Source of the DNA: Sweltsa coloradensis
Lineage: Eukaryota > Arthropoda > Insecta > Plecoptera > Chloroperlidae
Direction of reading: 5' to 3'
DNA: 64,000 nt
NCBI GenBank assembly: GCA_024449915.1
Contig: JAMZAV010000094.1
Location: 124,001-188,000 of the forward strand
Numbering within the stretch: position 1 is the first letter of the stretch; each line of letters starts with the position of its first letter. The position numbers and the translations under genes are program-made. Positions 42,501 through 56,035 of the stretch are shown in pieces. Below the pieces are notes generated by a model. It was not told the DNA's origin. It ran no database searches and saw only the letters and a program-made list of their open reading frames with translations.

Positions 42501-45500
42501 ACCGGCGGCAGGCCCCGACGAAAGGGAAGGGGGAGGTGTCCCCGACGACGATTGCCAGAGCTCGCATCTAGTTTTGAGGAGTATAATATACTTCCCTCTT
42601 ATTAGCTGATGTTTGCGAGGTGGACTTTGTCTCTTGAATCGCCTTTTACGATTAGCAGAGCCATGCTCTGGGCCAATTAAACCCTGGGCCCAGACGGAAT
42701 CGTCTTTAATTTTTCATACATTGACGCTGGAGGAAGTAGGGCTACCTGTTCTAGGGGTCATACCACCGGCCGTTCCATTTAGCCTGGGGTGTAGCCTATC
42801 TGTTCAACAAGGGTTTGTGATCACAAATGTTTGTGTAAAGATTATACTAGGGAAACGCCAAAGTCGTTGTAAGACGAGTGAGTGAGCGAGCCATGTGTTG
42901 AGTACCCGCTAACATTACTTTTCTTCCCCCTACCTTAGGCCTCCCTAGCCTATCATAGGTTAGAGTGGCGAATTATGGCCTTACAGTTGACGTGCCCTTG
43001 TACCAACTAAACTTAAAAACCCTATTATATACCACAATATAATTATCTAACTTAAATGCAAATGTTCCCGGGTACTCAACACATGGCTCTCTCACTCGTC
43101 TAACAACGACTTTGGCGTTTCCCTAGTTATTATAACGAAATAATCGCGGGATCCCCTGGCGTTCGTTGTAATGACTTTTGACTGTATCACCAAAAATGCA
43201 TAACGATTTTCACAATCTCACAATCGTGTTTTATGCCCCGGCACCTCCACCAAATGTGCCAACCAGGATTAATTTAATTTCGACTACCTACCCGGCACCT
43301 CCACCAAAATTTAAAAAAATTATCATTTTTGTGTAAATTTCGATACGAAGCCAATATCGATATCGTATCAAAACATTTATTTTTTCCCTAGACCTAATTT
43401 CATTAGCCACTTTGGATGACTATCAATTTACAACAATTGGAATCGATCATTGTGACTTAAGAATTGATTCGGAATCATTCCCAAGACAGAAGAAATTGCA
43501 AAAAATGGCCAATTGATTGAATTGGGACTGAACAACACCTAGTTTTATGACATGTCGAACTTCTAAAGGTGGTTGCACTTGTACTCGATAGTCGATATGT
43601 TTCATAATTGTCTCGTAGCTTACCAGCCGAAAATTTGGTTTTCTTTCTGACCCGTTTTATACGCACAAATTTTTAATTCTTCGCACCGTTTTTAATTCTT
43701 TTTCCGCGGATCTAATGGAAGTATCGGCTATCTCCCGCCCGCCGCACATCACGGAACAACGTATTGCATTGTTGTAACACCTAGCGTTGTCTGCGATCCG
43801 CATCTGGCGGGTAGATTGATTGATTGATTGATTAAGGTCTTTATTAAGGCGAGATTAAGGCTAGTGAAGCCTTATCTTCCATCCAACCTGATTTGTACAT
43901 GTCATTTAATTTATTTGTTACATATAGATATTAAAGTAAACAAAGAATATTATAATAGGGAGTGACAGTAGACACATGGTTCGACGCTCTGCTACGCCAA
44001 AGAACACGGCATGTGTACGTTTAAACTGTTGAGTGATCAATCGATTCCTCCAATTTTGGAATCGACCCGACGGGAATCCTGGAATGGATTCCTCCATGAC
44101 ATCCTATTAGCTACTAATAGCAATACATTTTGCGCACGATTGTTCATTGATTAAGTTAAAATTTATTCTAATGACGTAATACAAGCAAGTTTTTTTACTA
44201 ACGGAATGACCGTAGTGAGGTGCATAATTTAAGAAAGTTAATTCCTTCCAAAACTTCCTTCATTTTGTGTATTGGCTCATCCTTGCTCGTAGGTTCCTAG
44301 AGAGCTGTCAGCACCCCCTGGCGCACGACCTCCACGTCATGTACTACCTGGCTCAGTCTCGTATTGTCGAGGCAGTGGAAGCAAACGACAAGTTTCCACC
44401 CGGTCCTAATCTCTGGCATCAAGAGGAAGATCGCTCCGGAGCGCAACTCCAGTTTCCGCGAGGACGTTGTGCGAGCTTACGCCAAGACTATTCCTCCGGC
44501 TACGTGGGAGCTTGCACGATATCGGCCCAAACAGCAGGGAGTTATATCAACATGGAAGGAAGGTGAGCAATTTGCTTTGTTATCTGTTATTCCTCTACCT
44601 GTGCAAATATTCAACTACAGCCAAAATTCATTTGGACTTTTCTGAAGTGCCACGGAAAAAATATGTCGACAGGTGAAAACGGAAAAAAATTATAATTATT
44701 TTAAAAATTCAAAAATGAACTCTCTAAATACATCTAGGCATAATTGCTAAAGTGGAAAAATTAAAAATGCTTGTAAATGATGATCATCATCATCAGTTAT
44801 TCATATTTTGACATGCTTATAATGTGACAGCCCTTAGCACAGGACAGTAAATAAATAGTACTGTTTAGATCTAGTACTTCAGAAGTTTTTCCCGCACATA
44901 ACATTTGAAAAACAACACTTGCGCTGTCTCTTTTATACAAAAACATGACAAAAACAATGGAAAACAGCCGTGGGACGTCAAATTGAATTGTGAATTGCAT
45001 TTTTCTTGTGAAAACGATGGGGACCATTCATAATTTGCCGTGAAAAGTGTGATAGGCCTAACTTTTTTTTTAAAATTCAATACTGAACCTTATTTCCAGT
45101 CTCTGCCAAAAAATTGTGTACATAGTTATGGAAAATACTTCTTGGAACTTTTATTGTTATTAAATTGTCATCTAAATCTTGTCTCAATTGGCTTGTTCAC
45201 TGCGACTTTTACTCACCACGCTGCGCTATTGTACTAACCCCCCACCGCCGTCTGGATGCCTGTAAAGGCGGATGTAGAGTGTAGACGGCGGTTATAGCCC
45301 AACTTGCGGGTGTCATGGCTGCTCATAGCTGTCAGCAGCCTACTGTTTTTACTGTCAGTTTGCATAGTTTTATGTTGAAAGCAAAATGCCCAATTGGCTT
45401 GTTCACTGCGACTTTTACTCACCACGCTGCGCTATTGTACTTACCCCCCACCGCCGTCTGGATGTCTGTAAAGGCGGATGTAGAGTGAAGACGGCGGTGG

Positions 45501-47222
45501 TAGCTCAACTTTCGGGTGTCATGGCTGCTCATAGCTGTCAGCAGCCTACTGTTTTTACTGTCAGTTTGCATAGTTTTATGTTGAAAGCAAAATGCCCAAT
45601 TGCTGTGTGTATTCGTGTAAGGAGAGAGGAGGGCATACTGTCGTGTTTATTACTACTAATAAATACGCGTTTCCAAGCAAAGGGGTTGCTACCTGGTGGC
45701 GAAAAATGCAACTGTCCGATCAGTGATAGTCGGAGGAGCGCGCTATGTGCTTACCTGAAGAACACATGTCATTCCGCGTTTGTCACTTATAAATATGTAC
45801 AATCACAGGTACATTGTCGTTGCTCTCCCAAAATGTTGTTAATTGATGATAATCAAAAGTATGGGGGTGCACCAAAATGATAAAATCGCTCTCCAATATG
45901 CGGGATTTGAGACCATGTCCACCAGAATAATTGGATGAGCGAAGCGAAGACTTCAATTTCACTGACCCCCAAAAAAATTTGGCTCAGGTGTTTTTTTTTT
46001 GTTTTTTTTTGTTTTTTTGTTTTTTTGTTTTTTTGTTTGTATTTTTGTCTGTTTGTTCGCTCTCTACCGGGCAAACGGCATATGCGATCTTGATGAAAAT
46101 TTGACAGGACCTTCGAAATCTCTGAACTTAGACTTGCCACGTTTTTGGGTACAATCGAAGAAATATTTCTCATGAATATCGTACTTTTACGATTTTTTTC
46201 GATTTTTTGTGCGATATTTTCATGCCATTTGGGCCAATTCTGACCAAACGGGTTAGGCTACAACGTTCATATTATACATGGACATTAAGGTTATGGTGAT
46301 GTAGTACCTTTTGAAAGAAAAAGTTAAAAAAGTTAGCCAGAATCTATAGAAATAAAGCTTTTGATATAAGTTTTTTGATTTTTTGTGCGATATTTTCGTG
46401 CCATTTGGGCCAATTCTGACCAAACGGGTGGGGCTACAACGTTCATATTTTACATGGACATTAAGGTTATGGTGAAGTAGTACCTTTTGAAAGAAAAAGT
46501 TGAAAAAGTTAGCCAGAATCCATAGAAATAAAGCTTTTAATATAAGTTTTTTATGGTAAATAATACCAATTGACAAGAAACAATAGAAACGTGACAGCAA
46601 TCACCTACAATGCGTAGGCAGCAAAACAAAGCACTTGCAAAAGTAAAGATATCCTACGCAAACTAAAAAACTTTAAAAAAGCTCATCCATCAACGCGGCG
46701 GGACTTTAGCGTTTTCCTAGTATTACTATATTCAGACCTGCGTCCAATGCACCCATGAGACACCAAGGATGGCATTTGTATCCATATTACAATTCTCTAA
46801 TTATAATATCATAATAAATCATTGGTATTTATAGGCTATATACTAAATATAGGCTAACAGGGTACGATAAATACTAAATCAAATTCAAACCGTCAAGAAT
46901 GTTCACAACTTATAGTAAACCCACACATACAGTATCGCTCGCTTCTTATGGCACTTTTAATTGAGATATTCTTCTTTAGTTTTTAAAGATGATAATTTAA
47001 TATAAATAAAGTCATAATAATAATAATAACAAAACAATAACAAAAATAATAATAATTGTATTTGGGCTTATGCACAAGTCCCAACTCCTTTTCTACCTTT
47101 AATGTAGGCCTTCATATACCGTTTACCGTCATTGTTCATTTATTACATAATTGAACGAGTGAGCGTAGCGAACGTAGTGATTTCCATTCGACTTAAACGG
47201 CCCTTATTGTTTTTCTGCGTGC

Positions 47223-47259
<37 letters not shown>

Positions 47260-50200
47260 TTAAAAATCAGCCGAATCGCTGAACAGATTGCGCTGAAATT
47301 TTAAACGGACATCCGGTACGAGTTTATTGAGAACTGCTAACAAAATCAGCAAGATTCATTGCGATTTAAACATACAAGAAATAATAAACTGAAAAATAGA
47401 CTTCCAATGTTATGAAATTATTTTAACGACAATGTTTTAGATTTTGAAAAGATATTTTTTGTTTTTTATTTACCTGGCAGTGAAATGCCGTGTCCATTCA
47501 AGGTCTGTCGAATGTTTTAAGTCAAAGTACCCCCAAATTCCGCTCGTAGATTGAGTAAACCTTGCAATGTTTTCACGTATTTCGTACTGGCTATGTTTAC
47601 CATAGTAGGCCCTATTGCCACAGATGATGGACTTCACTGCGTTATATGCATTTCAAAACATGTTTAATAATTTTTTAAATACAATCTCGAAATTACAAAA
47701 TCTTTCCCGACCAGGGGATTGAACCCACGTCTCCCATATTTCGGCTATAAGGGCGCTTTAGCCAACTAGACCAGGGAAACGCCAAAGTCGTAGTTAGACG
47801 AGTGAGAGAGTCATGTGGTGAGTACCCGGGAACATATGCATTTAAGTTTGATAATTATATTCGTATAAATAATAGTTTTTTAAAGTTTAGTTGGCATACG
47901 GGGACGGGCGCGTCAACTGTAAGGTCATAATGCGCCTCTCTAGCCTATGATAGGCTAGGTAGGCCTAAGGTAGGGGGAAGAAAAGTAATGTAATCGGGTA
48001 CAATGTTTTAGATTTTGAAAATTTATTTTTTGTTTATTATTCGCCTGGCCGTGAAATGCCGTGCCCATGCAAGGTCTGTCGAATGTTGCACGTCAAGGTA
48101 CCCACAAAATTCGCTCGTAGATTGAGTAAACCTTGCAATATTTTCACGTATTTCGTACTGGCTATGTTTACCATAGTAGGCCCTATTGCCACAGATGATG
48201 GACAACACTGCGTTATATTATGCATTTCAAATCATGTTCAATTATTTTTGAAATACAATCTAGAAATTACAAAATCTTTCCCGACCAGGGAATTGAACTC
48301 ACTTCTTTCACATTTCGGCTACAAGGGCGCCTTAGCCAACTAGACTATAGGGAAACGCCAAAGTCGTAGTGAGACGAGTGAGCGAGTCATGTGGTGAGTA
48401 CCCGGGAACATTTGCATTTAAGTTTGATAATTATATTCGTATAAATAATAGTTTTTAAAGTTTAGTTGGTATACGGGGACGGGCGCGTCAACTGTAAGGT
48501 CATAATGCGCCTCTCTAGCCTATGATAGGCTAGGTAGGCCCAAGGTAGGGGGAAGAAAAGTAATGTAATCGGGTACTTAACACATGGCTCACTCACTCGT
48601 TTAACAACGACTTTGGCGTTTCCCTAGTATTATACATAATATCATAAAAAATACGATTTATATTATTACAATAGAATAAGTATATGACCTACAAGATTTT
48701 AACCCTTTATAGGTTACTGGTAAGTATACTTACCACTAATTTTCAAAATCTACACAATTCAATCTATTAGTTTTCCATCCTTTTAACCCGGGTAAAAAGC
48801 TGCCTTATTTCGTTCTGAATTAATAGAATTTTTCCGTTTTCAATTCTAATGATTAGAAGAATTTTTGTAATGGTTCAAAAACAAATTGTGTATCAAAACA
48901 CAAAAATACACACATTTCCGGGATGTCCCGGATATTTTGTTTGCCTGTAGTAGATTCTATTTGAATGTGTAAAATAAAAAGGAAAAAAAGGAAAAATTGC
49001 AAAAAAATAATTTTTAAATTTTTTTCAAATTTGATCGGAATCCAAAATCAGCATTTTATTCCTAGAAGATCACGGGAAAAAATAAAAAAAATCTAAAATT
49101 CTTTAAAAAAATCGTGAATTTCAAATTGCAAAGGTAGAAAGCAAAATTTTGGGTCCCACCTTTTTGCCCTATAAAGGGTTAAAGCTGTCTGCAGAATGAC
49201 GCGGCATGCCATTGTTGACATACAAAACAATAATAAAAATAGGCCATCAGCTTTTCAATAGGCCTACTTTTAATAAAATGTATATTAAAAAAAAACAGAA
49301 GTCCTAAGTGTATAGAAGATAAATATATAGGCCAACTCCGATTGTGCAACTATTGTTGAAGCAGTCGACTCAAACATACCAACATTGGGCATATTTTGTG
49401 ATCTAACAAAAGCGTTTGATTGTGTTGATCACAAAATACTGCTGGACAAGTTAGAGTACTATGGTATACGTGGGAATGCATTGAAACTCTTAACATCTTA
49501 CCTGACCGACCGACTACAATGCGTAGTACTGACTGATCTTAAGAACAATAAATTTACAAACATTAAATCAGAATTTGAAAAGGTTATTTGTGGAGTTCCA
49601 CAAGGATCGATCCTTGGGCCCCTATTCTTCATTATCTCTATTAACGACCTACCTGACAATATTGATGATGCCGAGTTGTTTGCTGATGACTTTACTACTA
49701 GCGTAACGGCTGCGAATACAGTTTTACTCAAAGAAAAGGGAGAAAAAAGACTTACTGAGTCTATTGAATGGTTTACAATGAACAAACTATTGCTTAATTC
49801 TCTAAAAACTAACTTTATCCAGTTCCATTCAATTCAAAAAAAGAAAACACTAAACTTCATACATTGCCTAGCAAATTCAAATGACAAATCAGTTGTAAAC
49901 TCAGTTGAACAAACAAACTTTCTAGGTCTAACAATAGATAAAAACTTAACATGGCATGCTCACATTAAGATACTGATAAAAAAACTCAGCTCTGCTTGTT
50001 TTGCAATTAAAAGCATCAAACATATAAGCAATGTATCAACTGCTAAAGTATGCTACTTTTCTCTATTTGAATCACATCTAAGATATGGGATAGAATTTTG
50101 GGGAATGTCAACTCACATTGATAAAGTTTTCATTGTACAAAAACGAGCAATTAGAGCATTATATTCCCTTGGGCAAATGGAGCATTGTAAACCTTACTTT

Positions 50201-53200
50201 ATTGCTCTGAACATTCTTACAGTTCCATGTCTTTACATTCTTAAATCAGTCTTAAGCATTAAGAAAAACATCCAAATCCTTGCAGTTAATGCGAATGTAC
50301 ATACTCACAACACAAGGCAAAAACATGATCTCCATCTTAGCCAATGTTCTACAAACCTTGGCCAGAAAAACTCTGATTATATAAATAAAATTCTCTACAA
50401 CCTTGTTCCAAAAGAAATCAAAGATATACCTCAATACATTAAATTTAAAAATGAGCTGACAAAATTTTTATTACAAAAAGCTTACTACAGTGTAAATGAC
50501 TTTATCACATCAACTGACCTACCATAATTTTCAATCAGTTGGTTGTTAAATGTTACAATATTTGAAATTTGGAAATTAATGTTCTTATTCATTTCTCTTT
50601 ATCCAAGTTAATTAACAATGTAATATTGTAAACTTGCACTGTATCATTGGCTTTTGGTAGTTAGCCTTTATATTACCTAATATGAGAGACAATGTAATGA
50701 AAGATGATTATTTGTTAGTGTAGTGTATTTTGTATTATTAGTAGTGTATTTTGTTATTAGTAGATGTACTGTATGTATAGTATTTATACATATACTATTG
50801 TGTAAACTTCATTAAGTTTAATAATTGTGTACAACTAAAATGGACTACACGGTGAAAACTGTTGAAACCTGTAACTATTGTTATTTGTTGTTGTCCAAAA
50901 TAAATTGAAATTGAAATTGACATTGTAAAACGATGTAGAAAACGTGCAAAACAAGTGTAGGGCTATAGCTTGCTAGAAGCTCCTTTGATTTTTAGATATC
51001 AAGTAAATTATTGAAACTATTAGTATTGGTGGGCAAATTTAATGGCAAAATATCATCGATCTTCATCATTCAACATTATTTGATACACTTGTTTCTGTAT
51101 TTAATAGTTTAACAGAGTGGTTTGTTCTTTTCGAGCTAATATCATCAAATAATCTCAATTATTTGTTGTAATTTAAAATGCCATTAAATTCCCGTTTTTA
51201 ATAAAGACGATCCCCAAAACTTACGAATTTTACTAATAAAATACGTGGACGATATGACATAATCAACAATGTTTTCGTAAATGATCAGAAATGTAACAAA
51301 AATCAAGTTGAACCTATAACTGAATATACAGCGCTCCCGTAAGCAGCTCGCCTCTATCACCGATCGGTCCGACATGTTGCGTTTTAGTGCTGCCATCTAT
51401 CTTTGCTTGGAAACGCGTATACAATCACACAAAATATACTGACAATGTGTCTTTATTCGGCCTCCTGCCTGCGTAACCTCTCTCATGTCAACAAATCAAC
51501 ACTGGCTAGGACTAAACCCTAGGCTTTGCTGAGGGGTATGCAGTTAGGGCCTAGGCCTATACTTGCTAATTTATAATACCATGATATTGATATGCCTAGG
51601 TCTACATCTAATGCTGAAGAAAAGCCTAGGCCCTAGGACCTAACCGAATAGTGTTCTTCGCCGTTCTTGGTCTCATTACTTGATCTAGTTCTTATTCTTG
51701 GTCTGATTCCTGGTCTTGTTACTAGATTGCTTCATGCATTTTATCTTTTATTTATTTATGCAATTTATCGAACGTATCGTAAACAGCCGCCATGTTCTAG
51801 TACTAAGAACAAGATCAGGTGTCCTTTTCCGATTCTTGTTCTCATTCCCAGATTTCGGCGAGTCTCGATCGTGCGCTCGACTATTCGGATGCTACTAGCT
51901 ACGTCACGGATATCATGACGCGTAACGGTGACGTAAAACGAGAATAAGACCAGGGAATGAACGCGTTTTGTCACTATTCGGATAGCTCCCTAGTCCTTAG
52001 TAGCCTTATTCCAAGTAGGCCTAGGTCTAATCTCAATAACAGTGCTAGGCCCCAGGTTTAGACTTCACCGGCGCCATGCGCTTTCAGCTCTTATTTTAAT
52101 TTTCCTATCGTTCACGTTTTCATTGTTTAAAAGTTTAAACAAACAAAATATGCTATTGAATAAAATTACTTGAAATAGGCCGTACGACTACTTACGTAAA
52201 ACTATAGATTAAAGAAGGAATGGTAAAACAATACCTAAACAAACAATCGAGGAAGCATACAGATTTGACAATGCAGAGCCTGCTATACATAGTTTATTTC
52301 AAACACCGCCACGGTCTTAGGGCAGGGTCCACTAGATACCTAACAAGCAGCTCGGAATAAGTGTCTAGTGGACCCTGGTTTTGGGGGTTAGTGCAGTGGC
52401 GCGATCTGCGTGGAGCTTTGCGTGAACAAGCCAATTGCTGTGTGTATTCGTGTAAGGAGAGAGGAGGGCATACTGTCGTGTTTATTACTACAAATAAATA
52501 CAATCACACATAATATACTGACAATTGTGTCTTTATTCGGCCTCCTGTCTACGTAACCTCTCTCATGTCAACAAATCAACACTGGCTAGGACTAAGCCCT
52601 AGGCTTTGCTGAGGCGTATGCAAGTAGGGCCTACTAGGCCTATACTTGCTAATTTATAATACCATGATATTGATATGCCTAGGTCTACATCTAATGCTGA
52701 AGAAAAGCCTAGGCCCTAGTCCTTAGTAGCCTTATTCCAAGTAGGCCTAGGTCTAATCTCAATAACAGTGCTAGGCCCCAGGCTTAGACTTCAACGGCGC
52801 CATGTGCTTTCAGCTCTTATTTTAATTTTCCTATCGTTCACGTTTTCATTGTTTAAAAGTTTAAACAAACAAAATATGCTATTGAATAAAATTACTTGAA
52901 ATAGGCCGTACGACTACTTACGTAAAACCATTGATTAAAGAAGGAATGGTAAAACAATACGTAAACAAACAATTGAGGAAGCATACAGATTTGACAATGC
53001 AGAGCCTGCTATACATAGTTTATTTCAAACACCGCCACGGTCTTAGGGCAGGGTCCACTAGATACCTAACAAGCAGCTCGGAATAAGTATCTAGTGGACC
53101 CTGGTTTTGGGGGTTAGTGCAGTGGCGCGATCTGCGTGGAGCTTTGCGTGAACAAGCCAATTAGGCTTTGCACTGCCACTTTCTCACACTCGTAGCACCA

Positions 53201-56001
53201 CTTTAGTACAAGTCCAGCCAGTCTAGATGATCCACACTGCTGTGCCCACAGAACAACGCGGAGCGAGTCATTCAGTCACGGCCTACCATGTTGTTGATTC
53301 ATAGCAGTTAGGGCCGGTACTACGGTGGCGCGACCTGCGAAAAGCTTTGCGTTCAAAGCCCAATTGGAAGTCATGTACATATTTACGCGCATATATGCCG
53401 CCCTCTCGTAATGGCCGTACCCCATTTTTGACCATTCAAATTTTAAAAAGTTCTTTGCATATTGTTTTGTCCGCACTTGTTATTTTAGCCAGCTAATCCT
53501 TAAGAAATTAAACAACTGATTGCAAAACTGGCAATGAACATAATATGTATGCAAACGAGCATGTAAGTAAAGAAACCATTTTAATGCAATGTTATTGTTG
53601 ATTTTCCGTGTGCAAGGTCGCATGGCACGTCGTCACGCGTCAGGCACACGCACACCCACAGCTGGCAAATACTCGTCAAGATCTAGGTCAAAGCTCTCAG
53701 TAGTTGCTTCACGTTGCTTGGAGTGAAGTGTGTGTGAGAGAGAGAGGGAGCGTACAAGAACATAGCTGGGAATTCTGTAACGACTGCGAGGGGGGAGGGG
53801 TAGATCAGGTTGCATCTTCTGCCAACAGGATGAACGAACGAGCGGACAATTGATTTGTCATTCCTCTATTGATTGGTTTATTGATTATAGTCGGGCTTGC
53901 CGCCTGCCTAAAGACAAGACAATAGTTAACAAAAACAAATGATGTACCAGAAGTCTGTTGCTGCATTAACTCGCAAGTCGCAAGTGACTTTAGAGTTTAG
54001 ATGAATTGCAGGGCTAAAAAAATACCATGCCCAAGATGCCCAGGTCATGTAAAAAAAGTGGTCGGGCAAGTAAACTATTTTCACAAGTCCGGGCATGTGG
54101 GGAAATCTCTCACTCTTGCCTGTGCTTAGCTTTCGCCGCAAGATAAGCATGGGGAAAAAGATAGTCCACTTGTCCTGTAATAACAGTCCCATGCGTCGTG
54201 ATTACAGATTTCGTAAATCTGTTGAAACATTATACGTATTCATTAAGGAACTCGAACTCAAAGTTCGAAAAAAAGTTTGAAGTTCATATTTTTTAATATT
54301 TTTTTTTTACTAATTTGTTGTGGTGTGCGGTTACATGTTATTTGACTTGTCAAAAAATGGTCCCAGTTTACAGGTACAAATTTTAAAACAAAAAATAGAT
54401 GGTGGATGTGCCAGTCCAGAAATTACATACTTTCTTGGTGGAGGTGCCGGTCCAGACTTATCACGTGTTTACCTACTATGACAGTTTGACATACCTTTAA
54501 GTTTTCGAGTTCAAGTTCTATACAGTTTGAAATTTTTGTGAAGTTCAAAGTTAGTTTTTTTTCAACTGGGAAAGTTCGAAAGTAAAAAAAGTGGGTTTGC
54601 ACATCCCTAGTATTCATCCCATATTCTTTTCCCTCGTGTACTGGCCGGTCAGCTGTGAGTTGGGTCGAATGCGCATCTTTTTCGCGCACCATTTTTGCTC
54701 TCAACTTAAGATCTCCACAGTCCGCCTTCATCTCTCTCGCACTTGTAGGCGAGCGGGCCGGGCGGACGTATGTAAGGCTGATACAAACGCACAAGCGCGG
54801 ATGGAAGAAATTGTATCTCATTGGTAGGAAGTACACTTTTTAATCAATTTTTGTACGTAATAATAAACCGGGAAAACGTATTAGATAGATTGTTTTAGAC
54901 AGGAAGTTTTATAGGCCTTACTGGTTGACATACATATAAACAAATAAAAACAGTATTAAATTCAGACTTTTGGTCAGGATAACACCTATGAAGTAGGGAT
55001 GACATCGGGTACCAACCCGGGTACCTGGGTCTAGAAATTACCTGGAGCCGATTTTAAGATCCGGGTATTTTTCGTGACCGTTTTTAGACTAATTCACCGA
55101 TTTATTATACACGCTACGTCGATGCGGTCTTTCGTCTTTCCCGCGGAGCTGCCTAAAGAGTAACTGGAGTCGACGACGGAGCGCATTGTAAGCTATCTCG
55201 TGCTTCCGTCCGTGTGTCTCTCCGCCCGTCCGGCCGCCCAGCCACTCGTACCCATGCTAACGAGTGAGTGCAAGAGAGACAGATGCGGCAATATATCTCG
55301 AGCCCGAGCGCACTGCTGGGACCTGAGTGAACTAGGTGCACGTAAGATCCAACCAACTCACAGCTGCTGACAGCTGACCGGGTAGTATGTGTGAAACAAT
55401 GATGGTCGGTGTAAAAGAAGAATTTGCGATGCGATTACGTTTCAACCGATTCACGAAATTCGTAATCAAGACGCATAGGATTGTTATTCCTGGGCTTATC
55501 TTCTTTCTTTCCCAGGCTTATCTTGCGACGAGAGCTTCAGCGTGGGCGATAGTTGTGAGAGATTTTTCCCACATGCGATGTGTGTTTTCCCCTGCTTTCT
55601 GCGCGTAGGCCGAAGCCTACGTACAACGAGTTACACTGCTTGTAAAGTGTAGTTGGTAGACTAATCTTTGGTGTAATGAAGAATGAAGATCATTGCCTGG
55701 TTATCAACGCGATTCTTTATTTGTGTACGATTATTGCAAATGTTTCCGGAGACGGAAACCTAGTGAGTCGGTATGACCTTCAAACCAACTAGGAGGCCCA
55801 GGAAACAGCGTTTCCACACATCGTGATGTAACAGGATCCGGGTACCCGATGTCATTCCTACAATGAAGGGAACGTGTTTGCAGGATTTCACTTATTATGT
55901 CCTGATTACCTATTTTACAACATAGTAATTGTTTTAAAAAAAAAATCATGGAAGATTTTAGTCTGGGCATGTAAATTGGGCAACAATGTGCGGCAGTAGG
56001 G

Positions 56002-56035
<34 letters not shown>

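Larger units (their letters stand above)
39087..43184. mobile_element. Pogo-type element E, carrying nested insertions
   Basis: Ends CAGTCAAAAGTCATTACA and TGTAATGACTTTTGACTG with TA on both sides. Its own sequence is 39087 to about 40405 and 43127-43184; between lies a Helitron-like element. Internal words such as TCATTACAACGAAAA repeat near the ends. Two 60 bp direct repeats (GCCTGCATCACG-GGATGCAATGCGGG, 40130 and 40236) lie inside. Reading frames at 39242-39945 show no transposase motif. Confidence 0.75.

Noticed and set aside
42847..43126. Simple TA-flanked Tc1/mariner MITE
   Set aside because: One side reads TA and the other TT, and the same sequence forms the 3' end of larger Helitron-like elements.
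45386..45880. 164-codon frame on the + strand
   Set aside because: It crosses the 208 bp tandem duplication in a frame different from the THAP-like ATG and resembles nothing known.
47703..47774. Functional tRNA gene
   Set aside because: A and B boxes are present, but the anticodon arm does not pair and copies are embedded in repeats; treated as tRNA-derived.
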